Assembly (NCBI GenBank): GCA_934589525.1
Contig: CAKTOB010000001.1
Coordinates: forward strand, 62,001-126,000
Direction: 5' to 3'
DNA: 64,000 bases
DNA from: an uncultured Oscillospiraceae bacterium
GTDB taxonomy: Bacteria > Bacillota > Clostridia > Oscillospirales > Oscillospiraceae
Below are positions 41,022 to 52,156 of this stretch, piece by piece. Position 1 is the stretch's first letter. Each line of letters opens with the position of its first letter. The notes beneath the pieces are model-generated. The model had not been told where the DNA came from. It did not search any database and was given only the letters and a program-made list of their open reading frames with translations. The translations under genes and the position numbers were made by a program.

Positions 41022-42542
41022 ATGAAGCTGTGCGCGGATATTCTCTATTGGCGGCTGAAAGAAAAACTGACCACGGTCACGCTGCGGGGCAAAACCGGCA
41101 GCGAGCTGGCACTGAACCGGCCGGAATTTTACCTGGACCGCACCCAGTCCTTTGAAAAAAACAGGGTGTATGTGTGCTCTGCGGATCATCTGCCCCAAAG
41201 CCCCCGCTTGGGGGAAAATGTCTGCCTGGTGTGCCTGGGGCAGCGCCGGGAGCTCAACGCCTGCTACGACCGGTGCAGCGTGATCCTGGTAGAGGGTCCG
41301 TGGGATATTTTCCGGGTGTTCAATCTGGTGCAGGAGGTATTCAACCTCTGCGACACCTGGGAGGAGCAGCTCTGGTCCATTCTGCGCCACGGGGCGGCCC
41401 TGCCGCAAATGCTGGATGTGAGCCGGGGCATTTTTGAAAACCCCATGCTGCTGACCGGCTCGGACTTCCGCTATCTGGGGGTCACGGAGGAAGGGTATCT
41501 GCAAAACGAGCTGGGGCTCCAGCTGGATACCCAGTCCTTTGACGTGGAAAAAATGGCCACATTCCTGTCTCTGCATGACATGTCCAACCATGTGCGGGAG
41601 CCTCTGCTGTTGGAATTGCAGGGAAGGCGGACCCTCTCTGTGAACATCTTCGATCAGGAGGAGTATCTGGGCTGCCTGACTGTTTATGAAGGCACCCGGC
41701 CCTTCCGGGATTCCGACACGGCCCTGGCGGTTTTCTTCTCCAAGCTTCTGCGGCAGGCCATCCAGCTCAATCCGGTGCTGGCCGGCACCCGCACCGCTGT
41801 ACGCCGGGCGCTGCGCAGCGTCATCTCCGGGCAAAGCATCGATTTTGAATACCGCCGGGCCATGGGTGTGGAAAGCGGAAAGCACGACTGGGTCTGCGTG
41901 AAGCTGATCCCCAGATCCGGCGGCACCCATCTTCCCGGCGCCTATCTCTCCGCTGCCCTGGAGGAACGGCACCCGGGGGCCATTGCCTTTGAGTTTGAGA
42001 CCGCCGTGGCGGGTTTCCTGCCTGCCCAGCAGGCTGAAAAGGAATCCACAAAGGAACTGCTGCCGCTTTTGGAACGGCTGGGGGTCGTCTGCGGTATTTC
42101 CTCCGTGTTTTCCAGCCTCTACGATGGGGGCCATGGCTGGTTTCAGGCCTCTTCCGCCCTGCGGCTCGGGCTGACCCAGAACGGCACCCTGTCTGTATTC
42201 TATTTCCAGGACTATCTCCTGCCCCAGCTTCTCAGCGGGGCCCTGTCCGGCCGTCCGACCTGGGTATTCTATACCGAAGGATTGAAGCGGTTAAAGGAGC
42301 ACGACGATGGGTCCCAGGTGTCCTATCTGCATACGCTGCGGGTGTATCTTGACAACAATCTGTCCGTCACCAAAACCGCCGCCGCCCTGTTTCTCCACCG
42401 CTCCACCCTGCTGGACCGGCTGAGCCATATCACCGCCATGCTGGGCCGGGACCTCAAAGACCCGGACTACTGCCTGACCCTGGGCATCGTGCTCCGGGCT
42501 GAGCTGGAGCAGAAGAGAAGCGGGCAGACCGGCCCCCTGTAG
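41022..42542 (+). CDS. PucR-type transcriptional regulator
   Basis: The 506-residue cytoplasmic protein ends in a PucR HTH (YLDNNLSVTKTAAALFLHRSTLLDRLSHITAML, residues about 440-500). The N-terminal and middle regions (LKEKLTTVTLRGKTGSELAL..., then a GAF-like or PucR-N segment around LLTGSDFRYLGVTEEGYL) probably sense a small molecule. It is divergent from the Cys-motif/GcvT-like/SDR operon with four putative operator boxes between, so that operon is its likely target. AGGCGG-type ribosome site upstream of ATG 41022. Confidence 0.85.
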   Translation: MKLCADILYWRLKEKLTTVTLRGKTGSELALNRPEFYLDRTQSFEKNRVYVCSADHLPQSPRLGENVCLVCLGQRRELNACYDRCSVILVEGPWDIFRVFNLVQEVFNLCDTWEEQLWSILRHGAALPQMLDVSRGIFENPMLLTGSDFRYLGVTEEGYLQNELGLQLDTQSFDVEKMATFLSLHDMSNHVREPLLLELQGRRTLSVNIFDQEEYLGCLTVYEGTRPFRDSDTALAVFFSKLLRQAIQLNPVLAGTRTAVRRALRSVISGQSIDFEYRRAMGVESGKHDWVCVKLIPRSGGTHLPGAYLSAALEERHPGAIAFEFETAVAGFLPAQQAEKESTKELLPLLERLGVVCGISSVFSSLYDGGHGWFQASSALRLGLTQNGTLSVFYFQDYLLPQLLSGALSGRPTWVFYTEGLKRLKEHDDGSQVSYLHTLRVYLDNNLSVTKTAAALFLHRSTLLDRLSHITAMLGRDLKDPDYCLTLGIVLRAELEQKRSGQTGPL

Positions 42543-42587
42543 GGCCGACGCCCATTGGGGCAAAAGCGCAAATCCCCTCCGGAACGA

Positions 42588-42621
42588 TCAAAAACCCCGC
42601 CTTCCAGTTGGAAAGGCGGGG
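42588..42621 (-). terminator. Terminator of groESL
   Basis: An 11-bp stem CCCCGCCTTCC (42595-42605)/GGAAAGGCGGGG (42610-42621), followed on the minus strand by TTTTTGATC. Confidence 0.88.
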
Positions 42622-42638
42622 AAATTTGGTTTTGTGGC

Positions 42639-44563
<1,925 letters not shown>

Positions 44564-44634
44564 AACGTATTCCTCCATGTTTGCAATATTATAGACTGCC
44601 GGGAGACCCGGCACTTCTCTACTTGAGTTGTTGC

Positions 44635-44661
44635 TTAGCACTCATTATCTCTGAGTGCTAA
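44635..44661 (-). promoter_or_regulatory. CIRCE operator of groESL
   Basis: Perfect TTAGCACTC-N9-GAGTGCTAA (44635-44643 and 44653-44661), the HrcA-binding element, placed just downstream of the groESL promoter. Confidence 0.97.
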
Positions 44662-44664
44662 GAT

Positions 44665-44693
44665 ATAATAGCGCAATTGGAATCAAAAAGCAA
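44665..44693 (-). promoter_or_regulatory. Promoter of groESL
   Basis: On the minus strand TTGCTT (44688-44693), 17 bases, TATTAT (44665-44670), immediately before CIRCE, so HrcA would block transcription start. Confidence 0.65.
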
Positions 44694-44722
44694 GAGGGAA
44701 AAGGGGCTTTTCCGTAAATAAT

Positions 44723-45703
44723 TTATGAATGCTTTGTAACGCTCCGGATCAGGGCCAGCAGGTTCCCGTCCGTAAGACCCGGCAGGGTGTAGGCCCCGTC
44801 CAGAAGGGCGTCCATATTTTCCGCGTCGTTTTCCAGTTCTTTAGACAGCAGCTGCCCGGTCTCCACCGGGTCACCACCTAAGAGGCAGGAAAGGAGCACC
44901 AGGCTCACCGCCATCTTCCCCCGGCAGACCAGATCAAAGTCCGAAATGGCCTGGAGCCAGTAGCGGGAAATCAGATAGCGCAGCATGGCTCTATCTTGGG
45001 GAAGAACGGCTCTGGGGGCGGGGTGATTCAGAAGCTCCTTCCACTTTGGCGTCAGAATTTCCAGCTCCCGGAAGACCTGCAAAAAGGATTCTAAATCGGC
45101 TTTCTGTTCCAGCTCCGGGCAAGCCTCCGGGGAAAAGGGCTCCTCCGGGCCGCCGTCCAGCAGGGCCTGGGCGTGGTAGGTAAAGAGGAGCAGCCGGGTC
45201 AGGGGGTCCGGGCCATAAGTCAGCTCCATGGCGGTCTCCCGGGTGGAAAGCAGAATTTCCATATCCCGGGGATCGTAGTCAGGCATTTCCGTGGGGTTCC
45301 CCTGGGTGACCCAATTCCAGCGGTCCTGAGAAAGGAGCATCCGGGCGGCCTCCGGGCAGCTCAGCTCCAGGCCCAGCTCCAGAAAGCTGCCGTAGTCATG
45401 GCGCAGCCGGGGAAAGTCCCGACAGGTTGTGCACAGGGCCTCCTCCCCCAGCTCCGCCTGGATGCGGCACAGCCCATCCTGCCGCCACATGGGGCATCGA
45501 GTCCCCTCCAGGGTCAGATAGGTTTCCCCGTCCTCGTCCCGCAAATAATGCCGCAGCCGGTCCCCCAGCGCCCCGGGAAGCCCCCGATAAACCTTTGCCT
45601 TCTCCTCATCCACCGCCACATCCCACATCTGGCAGCAGCTATCGGGGCACTGGCCTGCAATGCACCGGAAGGAGTCATAAAAATCTGGTTTTCTTATTTC
45701 CAT
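44723..45703 (-). CDS. FliB-like flagellin lysine N-methylase
   Basis: The 326-residue protein has the FliB/YkgJ-like Cys pattern at the N-terminus (FRCIAGQCPDSCCQMWDV; GTRCPMWRQDGLCRIQ; LCTTCRDFPR; LSCPEAARMLL), which probably binds an iron-sulfur cluster. FliB methylates flagellin lysines in Salmonella, but many Firmicutes carry homologues without flagella and no flagellar gene is in the window, so the substrate is open. ATG 45703 follows AAAGGATC; the longer frame to 45928 runs into the repeat block. Confidence 0.78.
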   Translation of the reverse strand: MEIRKPDFYDSFRCIAGQCPDSCCQMWDVAVDEEKAKVYRGLPGALGDRLRHYLRDEDGETYLTLEGTRCPMWRQDGLCRIQAELGEEALCTTCRDFPRLRHDYGSFLELGLELSCPEAARMLLSQDRWNWVTQGNPTEMPDYDPRDMEILLSTRETAMELTYGPDPLTRLLLFTYHAQALLDGGPEEPFSPEACPELEQKADLESFLQVFRELEILTPKWKELLNHPAPRAVLPQDRAMLRYLISRYWLQAISDFDLVCRGKMAVSLVLLSCLLGGDPVETGQLLSKELENDAENMDALLDGAYTLPGLTDGNLLALIRSVTKHS

Positions 45704-45831
45704 AGTGCGATCCTTTCTAAAACCGTCTTTGCCGCAAGCATAGCACAGGGTCACGGGGATTTCAAGCAAGAATATCCAATGTGCACCGCCCGGTGTGGTA
45801 CCGATCGAGTGGTATACATTAGACGATGCCT

Positions 45832-46180
45832 GTAGGGGCGGCAATCTGCCGCCCGCTACGTTTCGAATATAACCTGTGCAGTTGAATGGTATCACGCAAT
45901 GTAGCGGCGATGATTCATCGCCAAGCAACGTAACGAATATAACCTGTGCGGTTGAACGGCACCACCCCCCGACATGTCATTCCGAGCGTAGTGAAACGGA
46001 GTCGAGGAATCTTCCCAAGTAGCAGATTTTACCTTACGTTGGTACTTTCTGCCACGTGGTGGATTCCTCCACTCCGCTTGCGCTTCGGTCGGAATGACAC
46101 GTCGATAGGTGGTTTCATTCATCCACACAGGTTGTATTTGAAACGTGTCGGGCGGCAGGTTGCCGCCCCTACGGTAATGT
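45832..46180. repeat. Mosaic intergenic repeat block 5
   Basis: Order: TAGGGGCGGCAATCTGCCGCCC (45833-45854), linker, GGCGATGATTCATCGCC (45897-45923), linker, the TGTCATTCCGA near-palindrome (45975-46099), linker, GGGCGGCAGGTTGCCGCCCC (46148-46172). It lies between the fliB-like gene and the ABC permease gene and contains no credible coding sequence; frames that enter it from the fliB side are extensions past the real start. Confidence 0.8.
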
Positions 46181-46274
46181 ACCACGTTTTTCGCATTTTT
46201 GAAATATAAAACGACGATATGTGCATTAAATATACAGAAAATCGGAACAAATGTATTGTGCGGACATCATTGTC

Positions 46275-46303
46275 AACAGGACCGGGCAAAACCCGGTCCT
46301 GTT
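46275..46303 (-). terminator. Hairpin after the ABC permease gene
   Basis: A 12-bp stem AACAGGACCGGG (46275-46286)/CCCGGTCCTGTT (46292-46303) just after the stop codon, without a long T tract. Confidence 0.6.
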
Positions 46304-46308
46304 TGAGT

Positions 46309-47094
46309 TTAATTGAGGTTTAATTTCCGGCTGGTCAGGTAATACATGGCCCAGTAGCTGCCCAGGATCACTGCCAGGGAGAGCAGGTTGATGGCGGTGA
46401 CAACGGGGGCCTGTTCTTGCATGAGCAGGGGGATGGTGATGAAAAACTGGACAATGTTGATGCCGTAGTACACCAGGATCGCCACCAGAATGGGATGCTT
46501 CCTGGCGATGATGCTGCCGATGGTGATGGAGAGCATCAGGGTCAGCAGCAGGCTCAGGGCTTTCAGGGCAACCAATCCAAGGCCCTGGAGGAGGGCACCG
46601 CTGACGGGTTGGAACTCCCTCCACATTTCATACAGGTGTCGCTGTGCCGTCTCCCAGAAGTCTGCGGAAATCTGATCCCAGGGAAGACCCAGGGCGAAGA
46701 TGCCGCCGGCGCAGAGGATCGCCACCAGGACCGCCAGCAGCACCAGGAGCATTTCCAGAACGCTTTCCAGAATGGCAGACAGCAGCAGCTGATGGTGGGT
46801 CACCGGCAGGGTGTAGGTCAGGTACCCTTCCTCTGTAAAATGGCTTTTATAAAACCGCCAAAGGACATAAAATAGAGAAGCACCGCAGGACAGGGATACC
46901 GCCGCCAGGGCCGTAAAAATCAGAAGCACCAGCACCACCGCCCAAAAGGTAGAGTCCATCCCAAAGCCATCCAGCCGGAGCATGGTAAAGGCCAGCAGCC
47001 CCAGCAGAATGCCGGAGATGAGGATCACGGCGCACAGGGTCAGCAGCACCCGGCGGTTGGTCCGCCACTGGGCTTTTAGTAATTTTCCAAACAT
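46309..47094 (-). CDS. ABC transporter membrane protein
   Basis: The 261-residue protein has six hydrophobic segments (for example VLLTLCAVILISGILLGLLAF, FWAVVLVLLIFTALAAVSL, MLLVLLAVLVAILCAGGIF) and the style of ABC-2 type permeases in YtrA-controlled operons. It overlaps the ATPase gene by 19 bases, so the two surely work together. The substrate is unknown; export of an antimicrobial or envelope compound is typical of such sets. Confidence 0.78.
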   Translation of the reverse strand: MFGKLLKAQWRTNRRVLLTLCAVILISGILLGLLAFTMLRLDGFGMDSTFWAVVLVLLIFTALAAVSLSCGASLFYVLWRFYKSHFTEEGYLTYTLPVTHHQLLLSAILESVLEMLLVLLAVLVAILCAGGIFALGLPWDQISADFWETAQRHLYEMWREFQPVSGALLQGLGLVALKALSLLLTLMLSITIGSIIARKHPILVAILVYYGINIVQFFITIPLLMQEQAPVVTAINLLSLAVILGSYWAMYYLTSRKLNLN

Positions 47095-47795
47095 CTGAAT
47101 TCCTCCCGAAACAGTTCATCCAGGGATTTCCCGGTTTCTTCCCGGACCTGGTCGGTGCCGCCCTGGCGGACCACCCGGCCCCGGTTTAAAAATACGAAGC
47201 CATCCAGCACCCGCTCCACGTCCCCAATCAGGTGGGTGGAGAGCAGCACCGTGGCGCTGGGGTCATAATTTGTGATAATGGTGTTCAAAATATAGTCCCG
47301 GGCCGCCGGGTCCACGCCGCCGATGGGCTCATCCAGAAGATAGAGCTTTGCCCGCCGGGACATGACCAGCACCAACTGGACCTTTTCCTGGTTGCCCTTG
47401 GAAAGGGTTTTGAGCTTCCTGTCCGGGTCGATGTCCAGGGTCTTCAGCATGCCCTCTGCCCGGGCCCGGTCAAAGTCTTGGTAAAAGTCCTGGAAGAAAT
47501 CCAGCACCTGGGTGATCTTCTGGGACCGGTTCAGGTAGGTCCTGTCTGGTAGGTACGATACCAAGGCCTTGGTGTCCGGGCCAATGGGCTGGCCGCAGAT
47601 CTGAATGCTTCCCTGGGTGGGGGTCAGGAGGCCCGCCGCCAATTTCATAAAGGTGGTTTTGCCGCTGCCGTTGGGGCCCAGAAGGCCGATGATCTGACCC
47701 TGGGGCAGCTCCAGGTCCAGCCCGTCCAGGGCGTTGGTGCTGCCGTAGCGCTTTACAAGGCTATGGGCAGTGAGTACCGGGTTTTCCATGTTCAT
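47076..47795 (-). CDS. ABC transporter ATPase
   Basis: The 239-residue nucleotide-binding protein has Walker A (GLLGPNGSGKTT), Q-loop, a signature reading LSKGNQEKVQL, Walker B (KLYLLDEPIGGVD) and the switch His (LLSTHLIGDVE). I chose the ATG at 47795, next to GGAGG; the second ATG at 47789 is an alternative. It overlaps both the GntR gene and the permease gene. Confidence 0.9.
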   Translation of the reverse strand: MNMENPVLTAHSLVKRYGSTNALDGLDLELPQGQIIGLLGPNGSGKTTFMKLAAGLLTPTQGSIQICGQPIGPDTKALVSYLPDRTYLNRSQKITQVLDFFQDFYQDFDRARAEGMLKTLDIDPDRKLKTLSKGNQEKVQLVLVMSRRAKLYLLDEPIGGVDPAARDYILNTIITNYDPSATVLLSTHLIGDVERVLDGFVFLNRGRVVRQGGTDQVREETGKSLDELFREEFRCLENY

Positions 47796-48160
47796 TGTTC
47801 CTCCGTTTCCAGCTTCCTTAGAAGCTCCGCTGCCTGACCGGGGGTGATGCCGAAAACCATGAATTTTTCCGCGCACTCCCGGGCCAGGGCCTGTAATGCC
47901 TCCTGCCGCATGGCAGAAAGGATTTGTTCTTCCTTTGTAACTGTTCGGCCGCTGGTGCCGCCGCCGACCAGCAGACCCTCCCGTTCCAGCTCCGTCAGGG
48001 CCCGCTGCATGGTGTTGGGGTTGACCTGGGCCTGGGCCGCCAGATCCCGAACGGAGGGGATCCGCTCCCCGGGGGCCAATTCTCCTTTTAGAATGGCCCC
48101 CCGGATGTTTTCCATGATCTGCTGGTATACCGGACGGTCCCCTGCAAATTTCCAGTTCAT
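47792..48160 (-). CDS. GntR-family repressor, YtrA subfamily
   Basis: The 122-residue protein has the N-terminal winged HTH (VYQQIMENIRGAILKGELAPGERIPSVRDLAAQAQVNPNTMQRALTELEREGLL) and only a short C-terminal dimer helix pair, the YtrA layout. YtrA-type repressors control the ABC transporter encoded with them, here overlapping by 4 bases. It would bind the palindrome just upstream. Confidence 0.9.
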   Translation of the reverse strand: MNWKFAGDRPVYQQIMENIRGAILKGELAPGERIPSVRDLAAQAQVNPNTMQRALTELEREGLLVGGGTSGRTVTKEEQILSAMRQEALQALARECAEKFMVFGITPGQAAELLRKLETEEQ

Positions 48161-48179
48161 AGGTACCTCCTTGTATCAC

Positions 48180-48199
48180 TGTATTAGTGCATTAATACA
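48180..48199 (-). promoter_or_regulatory. Operator palindrome of the GntR/ABC operon
   Basis: TGTATTA-N6-TAATACA (48180-48186 and 48193-48199) lies about 20-40 bases upstream of the gntR start, over the likely -10 region on the minus strand. It is the natural binding site for the YtrA-like repressor. Confidence 0.7.
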
Positions 48200-48286
48200 A
48201 TAGCACAAGCACACCCATCTGTCAACTGTTTTTTACCCGGCCCTCAATAATTTTCCAGAATTCAAAAATAGTTCACACCCCGACCC

Positions 48287-48315
48287 TTGACAATCTTAGC
48301 ACTCTGTAGTATAGT
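48287..48315 (+). promoter_or_regulatory. Promoter of the hrcA-dnaK operon
   Basis: TTGACA (48287-48292), 17 bases, TATAGT (48310-48315). The spacer contains a single CIRCE half-site, TTAGCACTC (48296-48304). Confidence 0.8.
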
Positions 48316-48319
48316 TTGC

Positions 48320-48346
48320 TTAGCACTCAAGGAGAATGAGTGCTAA
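48320..48346 (+). promoter_or_regulatory. CIRCE operator of the hrcA operon
   Basis: TTAGCACTC-N9-GAGTGCTAA (48320-48328, 48338-48346). Its right arm runs into the hrcA ribosome site (AAGGAGG, 48345-48351), so HrcA binding or mRNA pairing could also affect translation. Confidence 0.97.
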
Positions 48347-48358
48347 GGAGGAAATGAG

Positions 48359-49435
48359 ATGGAACTCACCGAGCGGAAAAAGAAGGTCCTGCGCAGCGTG
48401 GTTGACCTTTATATCCGTACCGCCGAGCCGGTAGGCTCCAAGGCCATTACGGAGCTGCCGGACATGAATTATTCCTCCGCCACCATCCGCAACGAAATGG
48501 CGGACTTAACCGCCATGGGCTATCTGGAGCAGCCCCATACCAGCGCCGGACGGGTCCCGTCCCCCGCAGGCTACCGGCTGTATGTGGATGAGCTGATGAT
48601 GGATTACCGTCTGAGTGTAGATGAAACCAAATCCATTAACAATGCCATTGAAGAAAAGGTCCAGCGTGTGGACCGGCTGGTGGAGAAAGTCGCCAAGCTG
48701 GTGTCCCAGGCCACGGACCTTCCGGCCATTACCGCCGCTTCCCGCAGCGCCTCCGTTACCGTGTCCCGGTACGAGCTGATTTTCGCGGGGCAGGGCAGCT
48801 TCATCCTGGTGGTGATGCTCAGCAATGACGAAGTGTTCAACAAGCTCATCAAGCTTCCCGTTCCTCTGGAAGAGGCGGATTTGAAGCTTCTGGGAGCCCT
48901 GCTGAACACCGCCATGACGGAGCTTCCCCCGGAGGGCTTCTCCCAGTCCCTGCTGGAAAAGGTCATGCGCTCCGCGGGGAATGCCGCCAGCCTGGTACCC
49001 ATCATCGTGGACTTTGCCACGGAGGTGCTGAGCAAGAAGGCTTCTACCAATGTGGCGGTGGCGGGCCAGGCAAGACTTCTGGGGCTTCCCGAGTATCGGG
49101 ATGTGGACAAAGCCCAGAAGGTGCTGGAATCCATTGACGAAGACGCCCTTTCCGGTCTGCCTGCCATGATGCAGAGCGAGAACGGCACGAAGGTTCTGGT
49201 GGGCCCGGAAAACGTGTCCCAGGAATTGAAGGACTCCAGCGTGGTCATGACAAAATTTGATATTGGCGACGGGATGCAGGGGCTGATCGGTGTGGTTGGC
49301 CCCACCCGTATGGATTACGCGAAGGTCACCGCCCGGCTGAGCTATTTTGCCGAAAGCCTGAGCAAGGCCTTTGCCAAACCGGAAACCAAGCAGCTGCCCC
49401 AACCCAATGAGGGGCAAACATCGAAGGAGGTATAG
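48359..49435 (+). CDS. hrcA: Heat-inducible transcription repressor HrcA
   Basis: The 358-residue repressor has the N-terminal winged helix (ERKKKVLRSVVDLYIRTAEPVGSKAITE; SSATIRNEMADLTAMGYLEQPHTSAGRVPSPAGYRLYVDEL) and the GAF-like regulatory domain (DSSVVMTKFDIGDGMQGLIGVVGPTRMDYAKV). It binds the two CIRCE sites in this window and depends on GroEL for activity. It heads the operon hrcA-grpE-dnaK. Confidence 0.96.
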   Translation: MELTERKKKVLRSVVDLYIRTAEPVGSKAITELPDMNYSSATIRNEMADLTAMGYLEQPHTSAGRVPSPAGYRLYVDELMMDYRLSVDETKSINNAIEEKVQRVDRLVEKVAKLVSQATDLPAITAASRSASVTVSRYELIFAGQGSFILVVMLSNDEVFNKLIKLPVPLEEADLKLLGALLNTAMTELPPEGFSQSLLEKVMRSAGNAASLVPIIVDFATEVLSKKASTNVAVAGQARLLGLPEYRDVDKAQKVLESIDEDALSGLPAMMQSENGTKVLVGPENVSQELKDSSVVMTKFDIGDGMQGLIGVVGPTRMDYAKVTARLSYFAESLSKAFAKPETKQLPQPNEGQTSKEV

Positions 49436-49437
49436 AA

Positions 49438-49983
49438 GTGGCCAAAAAGGAAGAGAAGATGACACCTGAGACCACCGAGGAATTGATCCCCGAAGAAACC
49501 ACGGAAACAGAAGTGGCGGAATCTGTGGAAGCCCCGCAGGAGGCGGAAAGCAAGAATCCCTTTGAGGAAAAGTACAACGCCGAGCACGACAGCTACCTGC
49601 GACTGGCGGCGGAGTTCGATAACTTCCGCAAGCGGACCGTGAAGGAAAAGGAGCAGTCCTACGGAAACGGCCGGGCCGATGCCGTGGAAAAGCTGCTTCC
49701 CGTCTATGACAATCTGGAGCGGGCCCTGAACCAGCCCACCGAGGATACCGCCTACAAAAAGGGCGTGGAGCTGACCATGAACGAGCTGGTGAAGATTTTC
49801 ACCGGCCTGGGTGTGGAGATTTTCGGAAATGTGGGCGATGCCTTTGACCCCAAGATCCACAACGCGGTGATGCACCTGGAAGACGAGAGCCTTGGTGAAA
49901 ACACCATCGCCCAGGTATTCCAGAAGGGCTTCAAGGTCGGTGACAAAGTCGTGAGATTTGCCATGGTCCAGGTGGCCAATTAA
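49438..49983 (+). CDS. grpE: Nucleotide exchange factor GrpE
   Basis: The 181-residue protein has an acidic N-terminal tail, a long helix (EEKYNAEHDSYLRLAAEFDNFRKRTVKEKE) and the C-terminal beta domain ending DESLGENTIAQVFQKGFKVGDKVVRFAMVQVAN, the GrpE signature. It releases ADP from DnaK. The start is GTG 49438 with AAGGAGG upstream, 3 bases after hrcA. Confidence 0.96.
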   Translation: MAKKEEKMTPETTEELIPEETTETEVAESVEAPQEAESKNPFEEKYNAEHDSYLRLAAEFDNFRKRTVKEKEQSYGNGRADAVEKLLPVYDNLERALNQPTEDTAYKKGVELTMNELVKIFTGLGVEIFGNVGDAFDPKIHNAVMHLEDESLGENTIAQVFQKGFKVGDKVVRFAMVQVAN

Positions 49984-50049
49984 CAATAAACAACAAAACC
50001 AATTCAAAACAGTATAAACCTTTTCGTTATCATTAGGAGGAAAAATATT

Positions 50050-51861
50050 ATGAGCAAGATTATCGGTATTGACCTTGGTACTACCAATTCCTGTGTTGCC
50101 GTTCTGGAAGGCGGCGAACCCGTTGTGATCGCCAACGCCGAAGGCAACCGTACCACCCCTTCCGTGGTGGCATTTTCCAAGACCGGTGAGCGGATGGTCG
50201 GTCAGGTGGCAAAGCGCCAGGCCGTGACCAACGCCGACCGCACCGTTTCTTCCATCAAGCGTCATATGGGTGAGGATTACCATGTGACCCTGAACGGCAA
50301 GAACTACACCCCCCAGGAGATCAGCGCCATGATCCTGCAGAAGCTGAAGGCGGATGCCGAGGCTTACCTGGGCCAGAGCGTTACCGAGGCGGTCATCACC
50401 GTCCCCGCTTACTTCTCCGATGCCCAGCGTCAGGCCACCAAGGATGCCGGTAAGATCGCCGGTCTGGACGTGAAGAGAATCATCAACGAGCCCACCGCCG
50501 CGGCTCTGGCTTATGGCCTGGATAAGGAATCCGAGCAGAAGATCATGGTCTACGACCTGGGCGGCGGCACCTTCGACGTGTCCATCCTGGACATTGGCGA
50601 CGGCGTGATCGAGGTTCTGGCTACCGCCGGTGACACCCACCTGGGCGGCGATGACTTTGACCAGCGGATCATGGATTACCTGGTAGCCGAATTCAAGAAG
50701 GCCGAGGGCATTGATTTGTCCAACGATAAGGTCGCCATGCAGCGTCTGAGAGAGGCCGCCGAAAAGGCCAAGATCGAGCTGTCCGGCATGACCAGCACCA
50801 ACGTGAACCTGCCCTATATCACCGCCGACGCCACCGGCCCCAAGCACCTGGACGTGACCCTGACCCGGGCCAAGTTCAATGAGCTCACTGCCGATCTGGT
50901 AGAGCGGACCATGAAGCCTGTCCGTCAGGCCATGTCCGACGCGGGCCTCAGCGCTTCCGACCTGCACAAGGTGCTGCTGGTTGGCGGCTCCACCCGTATC
51001 CCCGCCGTTCAGGAAGCCGTGAAGCAGATCACCGGCAAGGAAGGCTTCAAGGGCATCAACCCTGACGAGTGCGTGGCCGTTGGCGCTGCCATTCAGGGCG
51101 GCGTGCTTACCGGCGACGTGCAGGACATCCTGCTGCTGGACGTGACCCCTCTGTCCCTGGGCATTGAGACCATGGGCGGCGTGTTCACCCGTCTGATCGA
51201 CCGGAACACCACCATTCCTACCCACAAGAGCCAGATCTTCTCCACCGCCGCTGACGGCCAGACCTCCGTTGAGGTCCATGTGCTCCAGGGCGAGCGGGAG
51301 ATGGCTGCTTACAACAAGACCCTGGGCCGCTTCCAGCTGACGGGCATTGCCCCCGCACCCCGTGGCGTGCCTCAGATCGAGGTCACCTTTGACATCGATG
51401 CCAACGGCATCGTAAAGGTCTCCGCCAAGGACCTGGGCACCGGCAAAGAGCAGCAGATCTCCATCACCGCTTCCACCAACCTGAGCAAGGAGGATATTGA
51501 CAAGGCCGTTCACGAGGCCGAGCAGTATGCCGCCGAGGATAAGGCCCGGAAGGACGAGGTGGATGCCCACAACGCCGCCGATCAGGTGGCCTACCAGACC
51601 GAGAAGACCCTGGGCGAGCTGGGCGACAAGATCGATGCCTCCGAGAAGGCTTCCATCCAGACAGCCCTGGATAAGCTGAAGGAAGTCAACAAGGGCAACG
51701 ACGTAGAGGCCATCAAGGCCGCTACCGAGGAAGTCCAGAAGGCCTTCTATGCGGTTTCCGAGAAGCTGTACAAGCAGGCCGCTCCCCAGGACGGCGCCCA
51801 GGGCGGCAACAAGCCCGGCGACGACGGCGTGGTAGACGCGGACTACGAGACCGTAGACTAA
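50050..51861 (+). CDS. dnaK: Chaperone DnaK (Hsp70)
   Basis: The 603-residue protein is a full Hsp70: [18 protein letters not shown], the second phosphate loop [33 protein letters not shown], the linker [15 protein letters not shown], and the substrate-binding and lid domains ending in a Gly/Gln-rich tail. AGGAGG precedes the ATG. It works with GrpE (upstream) and DnaJ (downstream, beyond a repeat block). Confidence 0.98.
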   Translation: MSKIIGIDLGTTNSCVAVLEGGEPVVIANAEGNRTTPSVVAFSKTGERMVGQVAKRQAVTNADRTVSSIKRHMGEDYHVTLNGKNYTPQEISAMILQKLKADAEAYLGQSVTEAVITVPAYFSDAQRQATKDAGKIAGLDVKRIINEPTAAALAYGLDKESEQKIMVYDLGGGTFDVSILDIGDGVIEVLATAGDTHLGGDDFDQRIMDYLVAEFKKAEGIDLSNDKVAMQRLREAAEKAKIELSGMTSTNVNLPYITADATGPKHLDVTLTRAKFNELTADLVERTMKPVRQAMSDAGLSASDLHKVLLVGGSTRIPAVQEAVKQITGKEGFKGINPDECVAVGAAIQGGVLTGDVQDILLLDVTPLSLGIETMGGVFTRLIDRNTTIPTHKSQIFSTAADGQTSVEVHVLQGEREMAAYNKTLGRFQLTGIAPAPRGVPQIEVTFDIDANGIVKVSAKDLGTGKEQQISITASTNLSKEDIDKAVHEAEQYAAEDKARKDEVDAHNAADQVAYQTEKTLGELGDKIDASEKASIQTALDKLKEVNKGNDVEAIKAATEEVQKAFYAVSEKLYKQAAPQDGAQGGNKPGDDGVVDADYETVD

Positions 51862-51871
51862 GAAAAACTTC

Positions 51872-51903
51872 ACAAGGGGCGGCAGGAATACGCCGCCCCT
51901 TGT
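51872..51903 (+). terminator. Hairpin after dnaK, no T tract
   Basis: A perfect 12-bp stem ACAAGGGGCGGC (51872-51883)/GCCGCCCCTTGT (51892-51903). Without a T tract it may act as an mRNA-stability or partial-termination element rather than a full terminator. Confidence 0.5.
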
Positions 51904-51916
51904 TCCGGTGGAAAAG

Positions 51917-52138
51917 AGAAAATTGACAATTGATAATTGACAATTGACAATTTTGGTTCAAAACGGGAGGCTGGAACCGTTCCAATGGGGCTATATCAAG
52001 TGGGGACGGATGGGCTGCTGTTTTATAAGAAAAGTCATCATTTTATCATTAAAAGGAGACATAAACCTTTAAAAGAGGTATCTCTTTTAAAGGTTTGTAC
52101 GCATTGTCAACTGTCAATTGTCAATTGTCAATTGACTT
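51917..52138. repeat. Heptad-bounded insertion between dnaK and dnaJ (repeat block 6)
   Basis: TTGACAA heptads on the left (51918-51955) and inverted TGTCAAT heptads on the right (52106-52138) enclose about 150 bases that match no gene. The inside includes a 15-bp perfect stem with loop GTAT (AAACCTTTAAAAGAG 52063-52077 paired with its complement 52082-52096), preceded by AAAAGGAGACAT. It separates dnaK from dnaJ by 295 bases, and the dnaJ ribosome site begins directly after the right array. Confidence 0.7.
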
Positions 52139-52156
52139 GTCTGAGGTGAATGTGTT

